From NCBI RefSeq assembly GCF_000764305.2, contig NW_025941414.1:372001-436000 (forward strand): a DNA stretch of 64,000 nt, read 5' to 3'. Positions 41,313-54,179 of the stretch are shown in pieces. The position numbers and the translations under genes are program-made. The first letter of the stretch is position 1. Every line of letters begins with the position of its first letter. Under the pieces are notes generated by a model. It worked only from the letters and a program-made list of their open reading frames with translations. It was not told the origin of the DNA and searched no databases. This stretch comes from Hyalella azteca (lineage: Eukaryota > Arthropoda > Malacostraca > Amphipoda > Hyalellidae).

Positions 41313-44300
41313 ATGAGGTCAGTTCTGATGAGCCGGCAATGCGGCCGAGCAAGTGCGTCGTTGCTGCTGCTGCTTATGGTGGTCTTATATTTTCTGCTCA
41401 CGCCGAACTTGCGGCTACCTTTTCTTGAGAACACTCTTGGTAAGGTCATAGAAATTCGTCTCTATCATAAGTTTTAACATGCAGGACCCTTGATATTGTA
41501 ATTTTGGAATAATATATTAAAGATATTTAGTCAATGAGATGAGACAATTTTTTTCATAGCTGCTGTGTATCATTTCAACTTATGAATATCGGATCAAATT
41601 AATAAATTGCCTCAATCTCGATTCATATAATTTTTACTGGCTCTCAATAATTTAAAGTTCCTCACAGGCTTTTTGGAAGAACCAAACACAGAAACTTACA
41701 GTTTCTGCATCATATTGCACTGTGTAATCGATTGTTCTCTGACAACAATTATTTTCAGGTATTAGTTGAGTCTCTGTTAAGATAATTAAGATAGTTCAAC
41801 TATTGATTCTAACGTTGAACTCACATCCAGCCTGTGATACATTTTTCATTCGTTCAGCCAAAGTTCGTTTTTTCCCATACAAAAGGAGCTTGAATACTCA
41901 ACGCTTCAACAATGAACTATTCGCGTTTTCTGGACGTCCAAAGCAATGCAGGTTTTTCAGCAAATTAGGGAAAATTAATATACTTTACCGTTCAAATTTT
42001 CACTGACACCTGAAGAACATTTGTATTTTTCTATCAGAACCACGCGGAGGACAGCAAATTCAAGAGGAGATCAATATAATCCTGGTTATTTGCCGCAGTG
42101 AGTATTGCATTTTTGAACTGGTGACTTGACAAACTTTTTATTGTGCATTTACAATACAGTTAAAAAATATTTTTAATTCCAATATCTAGATCTCATTCAT
42201 GTACAAATAATATTTTGTTCACAGGCAACTCAAAGAATCTGTTGAATTCCATTGATAGACAATTACTGCAAGCAAGCGTGGCCATCAAAGCAGCCGCGTA
42301 TCTCTCCCTTCAACGCATCAGGTGAGAGTTGTAAGGCATGGTTATCTCCACATGGTGTTAACCTTGACAGTCTCGTTCATAGGCTGTTGAAAAATAGGGG
42401 TTAATAATCCTGCGTCTATGATAAAGAAATTGATAAGCATGAGTCTAATGCTTTCTCAACCGCCTGCTGCTGTACGTTAACTCGGTAAAGGTAAAATAGT
42501 CCTTCACTATATTCCCTTTGATGCCCCCAGTATCTATAACGAATTTTGATAACGTCTTGGCTTCTGCCAGGGATTCGCTAAACTAGACTTATGTTATTCT
42601 GGGTATTTTTATATCGAAATAATTTTCTGGTAATATAATTTTCTTATATCCGACTTTATTGTCTTCCAAGAGTACGATAAGATTTGGCTGACGCCGAGTC
42701 ATACAAAGCTAGCAGGCTTCTTAGATGCTGAACTTCAATCCGTGCCACAGGTTGTATGGAGCGGCTGATTTACTTGTTCCCTGTGTTCTAGAAGACACCT
42801 GCTGTGAAGTCGGCTCGCATCCAAATTTCATTATCCTACTCCACAATGAATGGTTAAAGTTTACCAAATAGGCGACTTATTCGGCATGGTATTGTGTGTT
42901 GTTTCTATTTCTATGTACTGTGTGTCTGTGTCCCATTTTCAACGGTTAAATTCCGTTCGTCCGCATCTCCGAATGTCTCTGACGGTATTTATGAAATATT
43001 CCTTCATTCTATTGTCTCATAGTTCAGCTTTTGCTGTGGTCGACAGAGATTGGCTCAAGCATTTGGTGCCTTTCACAATTAAATCACATGGTGCTTTTAA
43101 CAGTTAAATCACATGGTGCTTTTAACAGTTAAATCACATGGTGCTTTTAACAGTTGAATCACATGGTGTCTTTCACAGTTAAATGGGGATTGAGTTGTGG
43201 TGGGCAGGTTGCGAGTACCTGGGAATCATATAAAGAAAACGAAGTAATTGTTTCCAGTCTGTAGGTCATGATGCTTTTGCGACAAAATATTTGTGCACCA
43301 TAAAAACGACGAGTTTCTAATTCAAGTTCTGACTGTGCTAATTTGCTTTGGGCTAACGAAAGTAAAATTTAATTGGAAATTATTTTCAGATTCTTAATCG
43401 TGAGCGACTCCCAGGATGTCTTCAACGAACTGGTAGCTCTGACTCAAGCCTGGCCAACGGCCTACAAAGAAAGAATCTCTTTTAAGGTGACACTTCTCGT
43501 GTCCATATAAGGCGTATCTTGATTTGAATTTAAAATCGAAATAATCTCGGCACTAATTAATGCTATTGTTTGCAAGTTTTTCAATAACATTAAAAGTTTT
43601 AGAAGTTGCAGTTCATGTAGAAGTTATGTGAAAGTAAGAATTTGAATGCTACGAGCGGTTGGATTGACAGTCGAATTTTCAGTAAACAAGTACCTATAGA
43701 ATTGATGTTAGTTTTCAAATTTGTAGTGGTAGAAGATGATTAATAATTTATATCCGAGTTATCTTCAGGTATGAGATTCATTGATATATTATGTATTTCA
43801 TTCTAGAAGGTTAATGAGTTAGCTGAATCAATAAAATTATATATGTTTATTTCTACCTTAGAAATTGCGCACTTTTCATTAGAAACGTTCAGTACTCCGT
43901 CAAACTGTAAATTGGACAGATTAAAGCAGAAATTTGTGTATAGTTAGTTATGCTATTCATAATCAATTTGTTAATATTTTTTTGTTGATTTATTTATATA
44001 GTAATCGAGAGGTCACTAGTTTTTTATGAATAGAGACGAATAATTCTATGGCCTACACAAGTTATCGTGCAGAATATCCTTTAGTTGTGCATATAGTGCA
44101 GATTTCACGTTACTTCAAATCATGTAAATCGGAAACACGCATAGATGAATTCAACGTCAAGAATTAGTGGACACTTCAATTGTGAATACACGCTGCCACC
44201 ATCCATATCGCTGAAAAATAAATTCTAAACACCATATTTACGTAAAATAAATCGGTAATTTTAGGCTCTCAGATAATTTATTATTTAATATAACCATTTT

Positions 44301-47300
44301 GAAACTTTTAGTTCTTGGCCTCGTGGTACCCACCGGAGCACGAGGACATGAAAGGCCTCTTCCGCCCCTGCTCGTCTCAAAGACTCTTCCTGCTGCGCCT
44401 GCTGCCGGAGGAGTCCGCCGTCCTCTACATGGACAGCGATGTCATCTTCCTGCGCCCGCCTGAAGAGCTCTGGCAAATTTTCAACGAGTTCGACGAACGC
44501 CAGTTTGCCGCCGCGGCTCTTGACAAGCGAGATTATAATTATATACCGAAGGTGAATGAGCTTAGTATAGAAAGCATATTGCATATTTTCTTTTGCTAAC
44601 TGTACGCATCCGTATGATATTTCAGAGAGTGAGTCAATTTTGAAAATTAGGCTCCTAATTATGCTAAATTGCCATAAATGTACATGGTTTCTAACAATCT
44701 CATTCAAGAATGGCTCTGAAATTTCGCATTCACAAATGTTTATTTAAGTCAAGTTTATTTCGATTTGCAAAGCTCTCCTCTAATATAAACGGCTATATAT
44801 ACATATTTTTAATGTTGTAGCTGCTTGTAACAAATAATGAAAAACTAATGAAATAATGACATACTTATCTTCGGTTGGAGTTCCATCTTTTCTCCATGAG
44901 TGTAAAAACATGATAAACAAATGTTTGCGAAATTAATTTTAATTTCTTTGTACCCTCAAAGAGTGTAGAGGTGTTTCTCATGGGAATATACATCAAGCTG
45001 ACCGCCTGAATTGCTTCTCATTTTTGCAGGAGGTTCGGATGACAGATATGGGGTTTAACGCAGGTTTGATTCTGATGAATTTAACCCGCATGAGGCAGTT
45101 CCCGGGAGGCTGGGAGGACCAAGTGCTCAACATCACGGCTACATACAGCGATCATTTTCAATTTGGCGATCAAGATATACTCAACATCTTCTTCGCCAAG
45201 GTAAGTCGACGTCCCATGACGCATGACAGTTTAACACGCTAAACACGTTCGATTAAAATTTCAAAAAAATTATCGCTTCTTACCCGGAATTTTTTAGTTT
45301 TTTATTATGGTAAATTGGCGATTTAATAAAACTGACCACATGAATAATGGTCCTTTCATCACTAGATGAAACCATAACGGTCGCTCAAGAAACGTTTTTT
45401 ACAAGCAGTGCGAAGTGTTGTTTGTTTCAATTATTGTTGTAAGCCGCTTTTGCTCAGCGGTTAGCCCCACTGGTCATAAGTTCCGTGGTCACTACTAGCC
45501 CATTATCCATAATTTCGACCTTTTATGAAACACTATCTGCTGGAGGCTACCGCTGCCTTTTCATTGCCCTACTTCGAAAATTTGATATTACAACACTTCT
45601 CTTTAACTTCACTTCTTGTTGTTTGTTTGTCTGTCTGTCTGTCTGTCTGCTACAAATCTTATAATCGATATTTAACACACTTCTACCTGTCCAATCGATC
45701 TGAAATTTTGCACACTTGCGTAAAGTTGGAGACAATGCATGAATCAATTGACAGAATAAATAATTTTACGAACTAAAAATTTTTTTTCATTAATAAAAAA
45801 CATTTAAATATAATTTCGTCTGCTACAAATCTCTTAATCCATATATGACGCAATTTGACCTGTCGAATCGATGTGAATTTTTGCACCATTGCATAAAGTC
45901 GGAGACAATGCATGAATCAGTTGACAGAATAAATAATTTTGATAATTTACAAAATATAAAAAAATGTGAAAAATAATTTTTTTCAATATATGAAAATAAA
46001 ATTAAAAATTCATTGTACATGTGTAACATCCAAGACACAGGATTTTTCAGAAGTATTGTCTTTAAAAAGTAATTTTTAAACGCATATTATTTCTTATTGG
46101 TGTCACAGGACTAGTGTTTCTGAGTGTGAGGGCCACAATTAACAAGTCTCGCTACTCTAATATTTTATTACTTATCACCACTCTAATATTTCCTTACTTC
46201 TAGAGATTTATGATGAATACAAACCTCTTTATCCATACAATGCCATCAATGTTCCGTAGATAATGCAGTTTCTCATCAATATGACATGGAATATTCATGT
46301 TCTAACGAACGAAGACTTATATGTATATGGTCTACGGGTGGCGTGACCAATATGTTAGAGTCTTTCAATGACTAAGCCGGGATTCTACATACCTCGTGAT
46401 TTTTCATTACAGTTCAAGTCTCATTTCTACCCACTTGGATGCGAGTGGATGGGGCGAGCTTTTTACTGTGAAAGGAAAAAACTTCGCGCCTGTCCTAAAA
46501 TGATGAACGAAGGGTCGAAGACAGTCCATGGAGCCGGGGGGAGCTTCTATACTAGAGGAAAATTCAAAGTGAGTTGAAATCTATTTTAAACATAAAATAA
46601 ATCTTAGAATGTATTTTTTATCTAGCAAAATAGTTAAAAACTTTAATATGAATTGACTAGTAATTAAAGTTAAAGATCTCTCTCGTGACAACACAACTCA
46701 TCACTCATCAAACCAATCAAGTCTGCCATTTACATTTAGAAGTTAAATATGGATTTAATTTGAATAGGAAAAGGAAAAATGCGATATTCGATAAAACTGA
46801 AGTCTTTTTTCTCCCTAAATGATTATTGAAACTTACACCGTCATCTATCTTAAAAACTTATACCAACAAGCCAAATATGTTGAAGCAAAATTTTGGCAGA
46901 CATGACATGTGATTCAGGAAAATACGGATTCTTTTTCTGTGGAGTGATTGCACGGTTATGCACCTTAATATACGTCCATTTTCACGTACCTACCTTATTT
47001 TCCTGAAAAAATTCAAATGTATTTTGAACCTAATCTTATCAACATTTGAAGACAAAGTGGCTCATAGCTTCATGTTTTTAGCGCATTTTCTCATTTATGG
47101 AAAAAATGCCCTATTGAGCGTCATGTCAGCCTGTCCGTCCGTGACTTCACGTTTTCGTCGACGAGAAAATGCGCTCTCTGTCACTCACTGCAGCACTGAG
47201 TGAGTACTGAGTTATATTTTTTTAACTTGATTATGCAGTATGCACAAGAGCGCAGGAAAACTTGGTATGCCTATAGATTACGTAGCGTGCCCGTATTTTT

Positions 47301-48275
47301 ATTATATTTTCTGAAGGAATTACCGATGTGTTTAAGCATTCCTACTCAAGTAAAGGCCCATTGCGTCACGATGAGCCGGTGATGCAAGGACCGTACGTGG
47401 GCTAGCTAAATGTTAACTCTTGCACTACATCCCTAACAAAATTCGGGGTATGCTTCAGCCTCTGCCCCAGAGTTGCTATGTTCGCGTTAGAGTTATTCTG
47501 GGTCAGTTGGCCACCTGATCGCAATCAGCGACTAGTCAGAACCTCCTTGCCGACTTTATTGTGTCCTGAGAGTAGGGCAAGAGTTAGCAGCATAAGGACC
47601 AGGCGCTTGTAGCTGTCTGATTCGGGGACCGGAATGTAGACCAAAAAGCGGACAGTGAGAAGCTGATTTACATTCGGTCCGAGTCCTAGGCGGTTCCTAA
47701 TTCAGGGTGGCCACCAACTAAAAATTTTGATAGGGATATTCCCTTTTTGTTTCAAATTTGTCTAGGGTTCTATTAAACGTCGTCGACGTCAATGGTATTC
47801 TAAGTATATTTTTATCGTCAGAAAACAAAGGATTTGTCTTTGCTTTAATTACCAATGTATACAGGTGGAATAACTGTCATCAATGTTATTCGTCTTTGCG
47901 AGGAATATATAAGTAATAATTCTCGTGTTTTGTTCAATGTGTTGAACATGTCATTTTCTAACGGGTGGTAAAATTTATTATTAATTACAAATCTTGAAGA
48001 GCCTCCAACAATAAACATTGAATATTGCCGTGATAATTCAATTATTTATTGACAGCTATTAAGCATGATGTTAATATTTCTATACTTTTCAGGCTTTTTA
48101 TAAAGCGTGGCAAGAACTGAACATGACGCAGCACGTCAATGAATTCCAGGCAAATTTGAGAAAAAATTTGTCTACAGCTCAAAAGGATAAACATTGCGTA
48201 GAACATGAATACATTGACCGGATTCTCTCACAACAACTTGTTCCAAGTGAAAACTCTTCGGCTAGGTATCGGTAG
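41313..48275 (+). CDS. GT8 glycosyltransferase, glucoside xylosyltransferase-like (gene B), 8 exons
   Basis: Exons are 41313-41439, 42038-42097, 42225-42321, 43390-43486, 44312-44551, 45030-45200, 46413-46568 and 48093-48275, encoding 376 residues with a TAG stop. Every junction is GT-AG with the same phases as gene A. The start was chosen because the Met precedes a type II membrane anchor (leucine-rich, about residues 14-31) and aligns with the start of gene C. The DxD motif is D168-S-D170 in exon 5, GFNAG is near residues 215-219, and the VHG motif has H303 in exon 7. Likely N-glycosylation sites are the conserved NLT and NIT in exon 6 and NMT in exon 8. Known family members xylosylate O-glucosylated EGF repeats in the ER/Golgi; the exact substrate here is inference. 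This is the most complete and most regular copy of the array. Its introns align with gene C almost throughout, apart from discrete insertions. Confidence 0.88.
43075..43185. repeat. 25-bp tandem repeat in gene B intron 3
   Basis: About four units of AAATCACATGGTGCTTTTAACAGTT-like sequence (given as AAATCACATGGTGC plus TTTTAACAGTT). The same array in gene C (57800-57860) has about two to three units. Confidence 0.8.
45439..45475 (+). repeat. tRNA-like A-box sequence in gene B intron 6 (truncated)
   Basis: TGCTCAGCGGTTAGCCCCAC resembles a tRNA A box. The rest of the unit present in gene C (60751 onward) is missing. Confidence 0.4.
45588..46091 (+). mobile_element. Second copy of the ACAACACTTCTC element, in intron 6 of gene B
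   Basis: Same termini as the copy at 4431, with two internal units and a (GTCT)n run. Gene C has the empty site (GATATTTCGTATTGG near 61651), so this is an insertion into B after duplication. The flanks suggest a short ATT-type target duplication. Confidence 0.75.
47080..47215 (+). mobile_element. MITE family M1 copy in intron 7 of gene B
   Basis: It sits at the same position as the copy at 62611-62757 in gene C, so it predates the B/C duplication. Its pyrimidine run is shorter, and CACTGAG is partly duplicated near its 3' end. Confidence 0.8.
47431..47735. mobile_element. 305-bp short element in gene B intron 7, absent from gene C
   Basis: Tips CCCTAACAAAATT and AAATTTTGATAGGG are imperfect inverted repeats. 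Gene C reads straight through (CACTACATATATTCCC near 62961), so the insertion left no visible target duplication. Confidence 0.7.
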
Positions 48276-48516
48276 TTAGTATAAAATTAAGCGTGGAGAC
48301 GATGCATAATTGCTTTTAACTTAAGTCTAAAAAATTTTTTCGTCAGTTTATGCTTTTATGAAATTAATATAAATTGGTTTAAATCTTGTAACAGTTTTTT
48401 TAGTTTGTAGTGAAATGTAAATTCACGTTTCCATAGTTTTCGTGCGAATTTTGCACAATCATTTAAACGATTAAAATTATGCTTCCTGCACCGAGTTATA
48501 GTCAGATAATTCTACA

Positions 48517-48526
48517 ATAAATAAAT
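48517..48526 (+). terminator. Candidate polyadenylation signal of gene B
   Basis: Overlapping AATAAATAAA about 240 bp after the stop of gene B. The corresponding position of gene C lies beyond the window. Confidence 0.4.
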
Positions 48527-49231
48527 TAACCCAACAAATTATCTTTTTCACGTGAAAGACGAATATTAAATTTGTTTGAGCAGATCTCAAAATTCATTCA
48601 TTTTTGCATCTCATCAGTTGGGTTTCTTTTAAGAACTATTCTACGAGATTTAAACTGATTTTAATACCTAATTTCTGTTGTAATCACACAATGAATAGAG
48701 AGAAATAATTCACCGTTTCGTCATTGTGACGTAGATGATGAATGATTTATAGGAATTAAAATAACGAGCCAAGCAATGTTTTTTTATTTTTATATAAATA
48801 GTTTCTTAATCTTCTAATTGTCTTTAAGGCATTATACTTCCTTACGAGGTGCGTAATAAATTATGAGTATTATATTTTTGGAAATGTTTAATTTCTAACT
48901 TGTTAGATGTGATTTTGTTTACGCTTGATATTTGCACTGAGAGAAATGGAAGAGTCTGGATGACCAATTTAGATGAGTCAACCGCTGTCCAATTAGCGAT
49001 GCACTTTGCTGACTCACTTGACCGTAACAAAATTGTAAAATATATTATGAAATTCATTTACTCTTTGTTTATTCTTTAGTATTATTATTTTAGGTATCGT
49101 CGGTTCTTTCGGCCATTTCCCGTAATGAAATGCGCGGTTAGGAAGTGAACGAATTTCTCAAATTAAGTGAAATTCGGTGCCGAATCATCGTTGTTATCAC
49201 CCGTAATCACAAATTCTGAAATGGTTGAACT
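48527..49231. other. 3' flank of gene B unit
   Basis: AT-rich; no gene or element recognised. Confidence 0.35.
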
Positions 49232-49406
49232 ACTCTTCCTGCTGCGCCTGCTGCCGGAGGAGTCCGCCGTCCTAGCTCTACATGGACAGCGATGTCATTT
49301 TCCTGCGCCCGCCTGAAGAGGTCTGGCAAATTTTCAATTAGTCCAATGAGTCGAGCAGTTTGCCGCGGCAACTGTCTATGTCGCGGGTTACCATTATTTA
49401 CCAAAG
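49232..49406 (+). pseudogene. Degenerate exon 5 of a GXYLT-like gene
   Basis: The segment matches exon 5 of the array from the LFLLRLLPEESAVL stretch through the DxD block to the splice donor-like AAG|GTGAAA. It carries a 4-bp insertion (AGCT) just before the MDSD codons and an in-frame TAG after QIFN. Its 3' end (TVYVAGYHYLPK-like) resembles gene A rather than B or C, so it descends from an A-type copy. The first about 60 bp of the exon are missing, and no partner exons were found nearby. Confidence 0.8.
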
Positions 49407-51059
49407 GTGAAATAAATTAACATGTAGGAATAATTATTTATTATTTATGAGTTATATAAATAGCAGTTCTGGAATCCGCTTTATTTTATGACAGCACAGC
49501 AACTTCTTATTTCACACTGAAATATTCGCACCTTAGTATCCTTATAGTATGCGTTTCGGACGCAGCAGTCCGAGGCAGAGCTGGAGCGACTCCTCTGCAT
49601 TCAACAGCTTTCAGCTTCAGCAGGCAAGTCATCTTAGCCGCTAAGGTTAATATGGCCAGTTTGTAATAACCGCACTTAAGGCTTCAGTTGGGCCAGTAAA
49701 AGCACGATTTTACTGGTCATGAGCGCATCTCTGGAGGAGAGGGACGCAGGTGAAATTCTGAGATACACCAAAAATTTCACTAGGTTGCTCAAGGTAAACC
49801 GATATATGCTATTTTCTGTGAGTATAAACATATAAGGCTTTCGCTACGTGTACAATGTATTTACCTACTATGTAGCCAAAAGTCACCTAATGTTTGATGG
49901 CCACTCTGTCTTGGATCGAGCAGCTTCCTTTCAATCGAGTCTAGGAATGATATTGAATCGCCTGAAGAAACAATTAATAATTGTTATATGTTTATTGATT
50001 AAACATTCATGGGTTGAGTAACTACAAAAATTTTCGTTTTGTAACAGAAGTTGGTTGTATTAAATGAAGTGTCGAGCAGAACGAATTTCCATCAGTGATT
50101 TATATATTTGAACAGATGTATACCGAGAGAAATAAAACATCAAAATGTGCATTGTTCTACGAAACTGAATTCTAGTCCCATAAAAGAGAAATACTCTCCT
50201 ACGATTCTAAATTATTCAACTATAATCAACTCCCATTCAACATTTAACCATCGAAAAAAGGCCGTTAATGACGTATTAATATAATGATGAAAATGCTGGA
50301 AAATCATTAACAAATAAATTGCGGTTATTAATTGATATATACTATCGCTAGCAATAAACAATACGTACACACTAAACCGCTTATATAAGCAGCAGTATAG
50401 AAGCAGTAATACTCACTGCGACAAAGCACCATCACTATTTTGATCGCCTCTTGGTCTTCGCGCAGTTCTGCTAAGAAAATAACGCTCGTCAATGAAACGT
50501 GGGAAGCAGAAACTGACGTCAGAAATATTTCCTCATACATCGAGAATCCGTTCAAAATTTCTAAATATATTGATTAGGCACAATCTATTATAGTTAATTA
50601 TAATCCTCATATATAAGTTTAGGTTTCAATTCCGTTCTCTCATATGTTGCATTCTTATGAATGGTAATCTTAATGTTATCATTGTAAAAATGGGAGACCA
50701 AAAAATGGAAGCTTGGAACCATGGTATGGAAAAACCAACTGATTATTGTCAACCTAATGATTAAACTTTTCTCTGGTGTACATGAAATATCAATAGGTGC
50801 ACCTAATACCAATTAAGTACACTCAAATGTTGCCATTAAAATGTGAAAAAAAAACTTGTAGACTTGACTTTTCGACCAGCAAGGTTTTAAGCAACCTTAT
50901 AAGCAGAGAGCTTCCAACGAGGTACCTACGGATTTTGCGATGCTACTGGCAAAAGATGGATGCCACATAGTAATGTGGCATCTCTTATATGAAGTTTTTT
51001 AATTTAAATTAATATACGATGAAAGGTTCTGTTATCGAGGAACTAGCCCGCATAACTCG
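49407..51059. other. Intergenic DNA between the exon 5 fragments
   Basis: No conserved frame or repeat was recognised. Confidence 0.35.
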
Positions 51060-51328
51060 TTTTGATTCTGTTTCAATGCACGATCGAAAGCTTATGAAAC
51101 GACTTGTAGCTAATTTCTTTGAATCATGAAACTTCTACTTAAGTTAATGAATCAATGCGCTGTTAAATTCTACATAATTGAGTGAATCAACGCACTCTTA
51201 ACTTCTACTTTATTTAATGAATCAATGCACTCCCGGTCATCTAATGGAACTAATATGTTTGAGGGCTGATTTTATTTTGAATTTTACCTTATTTATTTTC
51301 GCAGTTGCATCTACGACGTAAAAAAATT

Positions 51329-51462
51329 TAACTCAGTACTCACTGCAGTGAGTGACAGAGGACACATTTTCTCGTCGACGAAAACGTGAAGTCACGGACG
51401 GACAGACAGACGAACATGACGAGCACAATAGTGCATTTTTTCCATAAATGAGAAATGCGCTA
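51329..51462 (-). mobile_element. MITE family M1 copy inserted in the inverted segmental duplication (1)
   Basis: Minus-oriented copy in an A run. The paralogous segment near 33805 lacks it, giving a natural empty site. Confidence 0.75.
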
Positions 51463-51761
51463 AAAAGGCAGTGCCGCAAAACTTTACTGTCGAAGTACGT
51501 CAGCCTTCCGTACACAAGCATCCAAATTAAATGGTCCCTAATCTGCCTCACGACCTACTCTGCCATACACTCATATTGCCCAAGCTAAATAAGTTGGAAT
51601 CGTTAAAAATTCTGCACTGAAACAAATGTTGTGATAATTTACTATGATAAAAAGTTAGAGCAGGTGCAATTATAACTGAGCCGGCATTTGTCGTACATCG
51701 AAATATCCAAGACGATTCTTCTTATATGAAATTGCCAGCTAAAAATCAAGGGTGCATTTTT

Positions 51762-51912
51762 AGAGAATTTTCTCATTTATGGAAAAAATGCACTATTGTG
51801 CTCGCCATGTCCGTCCGTCCGTCTGTGTCTGTCTGTCTGTACGTCCGTGACTTCACGTTATCGTCGACGAGAAATGCGCTACCTGTCTCACTGCACTGAG
51901 TACTGAGTTATA
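51762..51912 (+). mobile_element. MITE family M1 copy inserted in the inverted segmental duplication (2)
   Basis: It interrupts the block that reads CCTTGATTTTTAGCTGG in the paralogous segment near 33519. The empty site there is a run of six As (Ts on this strand), pointing to homopolymer targets. Confidence 0.75.
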
Positions 51913-52531
51913 TTTTTTGATTAACGTCAGTCCATAACACGTCATTAACGTCATTCTTATTCGTCAGACAATGTGTATGCAATTGTTTTCAATTACGCGG
52001 CAAAGTTCAACTTGCTGAGAGAAGCCTGGTTCCTCCTCATTTATTGTCAGAATTCAATGAAACGTGAGAAGCAAATGAGTTACTGACATATAATTTCAAA
52101 TCAATCTCCAATTTCGTCGTGTAGATAATAATAAGTTTTTCGTTTGAAAAAATGATTTTAGGGATTGAAAATCATTTGCGCCATTCATGCAAGCTTTAAG
52201 TTCCCTTGGATTATAAAGCCACTGCAAGTCATAGCTAATAAAAAAATAACAACAGACATTTTGTAAGAAAAAGAAACACGATTCTAAAATAACACTGCTT
52301 CTTTGACAACAGATAATTTATTCTAGGCACGAAAAAAAATCTTGAATCAAAGTTCGTTTCATAGACATTAGACGATATAATAATAAAAATATGATATTGA
52401 ACCGGTCCGAAATAATCTTTATGTCATCACTAGATAACTAGGGAAAATAACGGAGAAAATATAAATTCTTTGCTTTAGCATAATCCTAGAAATGTAACTC
52501 TCGATTGAAAATCGAGAGATAACTAGTAAAT

Positions 52532-52708
52532 TGAAATTTGCCAGAGTTCTTCAGGCGGGCGCAGGAAGATGACATCGCTGTCCATGTAGAGGACGGCGGA
52601 CTCCTCCGGCAGCAGGCGCAGCAGGAAGAGTCGCTGAGACGCGCTGGGGCGGAAGAGGCCTCTCATGTCCTCGTGCTCCGGCGGGTACCACGAGGCCACG
52701 ATGGCTGT
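52532..52708 (-). pseudogene. Orphan exon 5 fragment of a GXYLT-like gene, minus strand
   Basis: On the minus strand, from about 52708 down to 52532, the sequence encodes VASWYPPEHEDM through the MDSD motif to EELWQI, almost identical to exon 5 of gene C. Similarity starts within two bases of the normal exon start and ends about 180 bp in. The open frame continues upstream for some 27 codons to 52786 through GC-rich DNA unlike anything else in the array. No other exons are adjacent. It lies directly beside an inverted copy of the 32.9-34.0 kb segment, so both probably arrived by one rearrangement. Confidence 0.8.
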
Positions 52709-53470
52709 GCAGAGAGGCAATGCAGCTAGCATTCTAACGGCGGTCAGAGAAAAGTTCGACGTGGGCCCGCTCCTCGCTCGCGTCACAGCTCAGTGACCCT
52801 CGGAGTCGGTGTAGGCCACCATCAGAGGCGTTAAGGTCGGGGCCCTGATCATTGACCTGAAACCATTCCCTGTTTTTAATTAATAAAATCAATTCCTTTT
52901 TTTTTGTTGGAATGGTGAGTGTGGGAGGCCTTTAAAAAAAAAAAATTACAAAAAATCCTAAACATCTTTCTCGCAGTTATTCTATAACAGATAAGACAAC
53001 CTGAACGTTCACTTAAATCACAAGCGGCTGAAGGCTTTAATTAATAAGAAGGATCAACGAATGACCATAGACGCTTCCAATATTTGGGTCGACGTTGCTA
53101 GAACATTTCTTACGAAACTCTTAAAGCTAAAAATCCTTACATTAGGGTTACTTAATATCAATGTTTTTATTAAGGGTCTAAATGAATTACATAATTAAAA
53201 CCAGACATGAAACAGAAAATAAATTACATTGAAAGAGTGGCTTGCAGAAGCCGGGAAACAGTAAATAGCAAGCAACATGAAGAATCTATATTAGTAATAC
53301 TCCTTTGCTTCTCAAGTTTTCTCGTGGATATTTATTTAAGTTAGTGACATTAAAATCAATCAAGCATCTTGGTGGCTGTTAATATATGCTGAATGCAATT
53401 AAGTATTATGACGTTGTTCTTTTAATGGTTGGGAAAGATATATTTGATTTAGTATCAACTTGGATTTTGA
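52709..53470. other. DNA between the orphan exon 5 and the gene C unit
   Basis: 52709-52860 is GC-rich and keeps the minus-strand frame of the exon fragment open to 52786; the rest is AT-rich. The C unit begins to match copy D at about 53470. Confidence 0.35.
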
Positions 53471-54179
53471 AATAGGGTGCCAGGATAGCTGCTCCCCGAT
53501 TTTGTCTAGACATGTCTGGAGAAATGTTTAATGCGTGTAAATTTCCAGTGCCTCAGATAAGAAAAACTACAAATCTTAGTTCTTTTTTACAAAATTAACT
53601 TGAAAGTTGACCATCTTCGTATTTGCTAAATTAATATTTAGCAAATATTATACAATATAGTATTTGCTTAAATACAATGACATCATTTCAATCTTTAATG
53701 ATTGAAAAATAAAATAATGATGTTGAGTACCACATCATAAAATAAAATTCTAACCTGGTTCTTGTGTCGCAAACCATATCACAAATGGTGGAGTAGATGT
53801 AACTTTTCGAAACCATTTCAGAAAAACGAATTAGCTCTTTGTTTTCTATGTAAAATTGATTTTTTGTGAGGTTTAGATGTATTTACACAGTCTGCAGCAA
53901 AGTGACTTGCCATAACGATTTTAATAATCAAATCATTGTATCATTTAAAATTTTAAGAAATTCGGTCATTTCTCTACATTTTTCCCATATTATAAAAACA
54001 GCTCAAGGTTGAGCCAATGTAACAGACAATATTATCTCAACAAACGAAGTTTACTCTCTTCTCTCAATAATCAATAGTTTTCCCGTGACTGATTAGATTG
54101 TGAGCAGTACATTGTCATTCGCACAACAATCGATGCCAACGATCGTGTAGCTGCTGTTTTCATGCTCATAGAGCAGTTA

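Larger units (their letters stand above)
51060..52470 (-). repeat. Segmental duplication, arm 2 (inverted)
   Basis: Inverted copy of 32870-34035, moderately diverged, with two extra M1 MITEs (51329-51462 and 51762-51912). Its far end lies about 60 bp from the minus-strand orphan exon 5. Confidence 0.8.
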
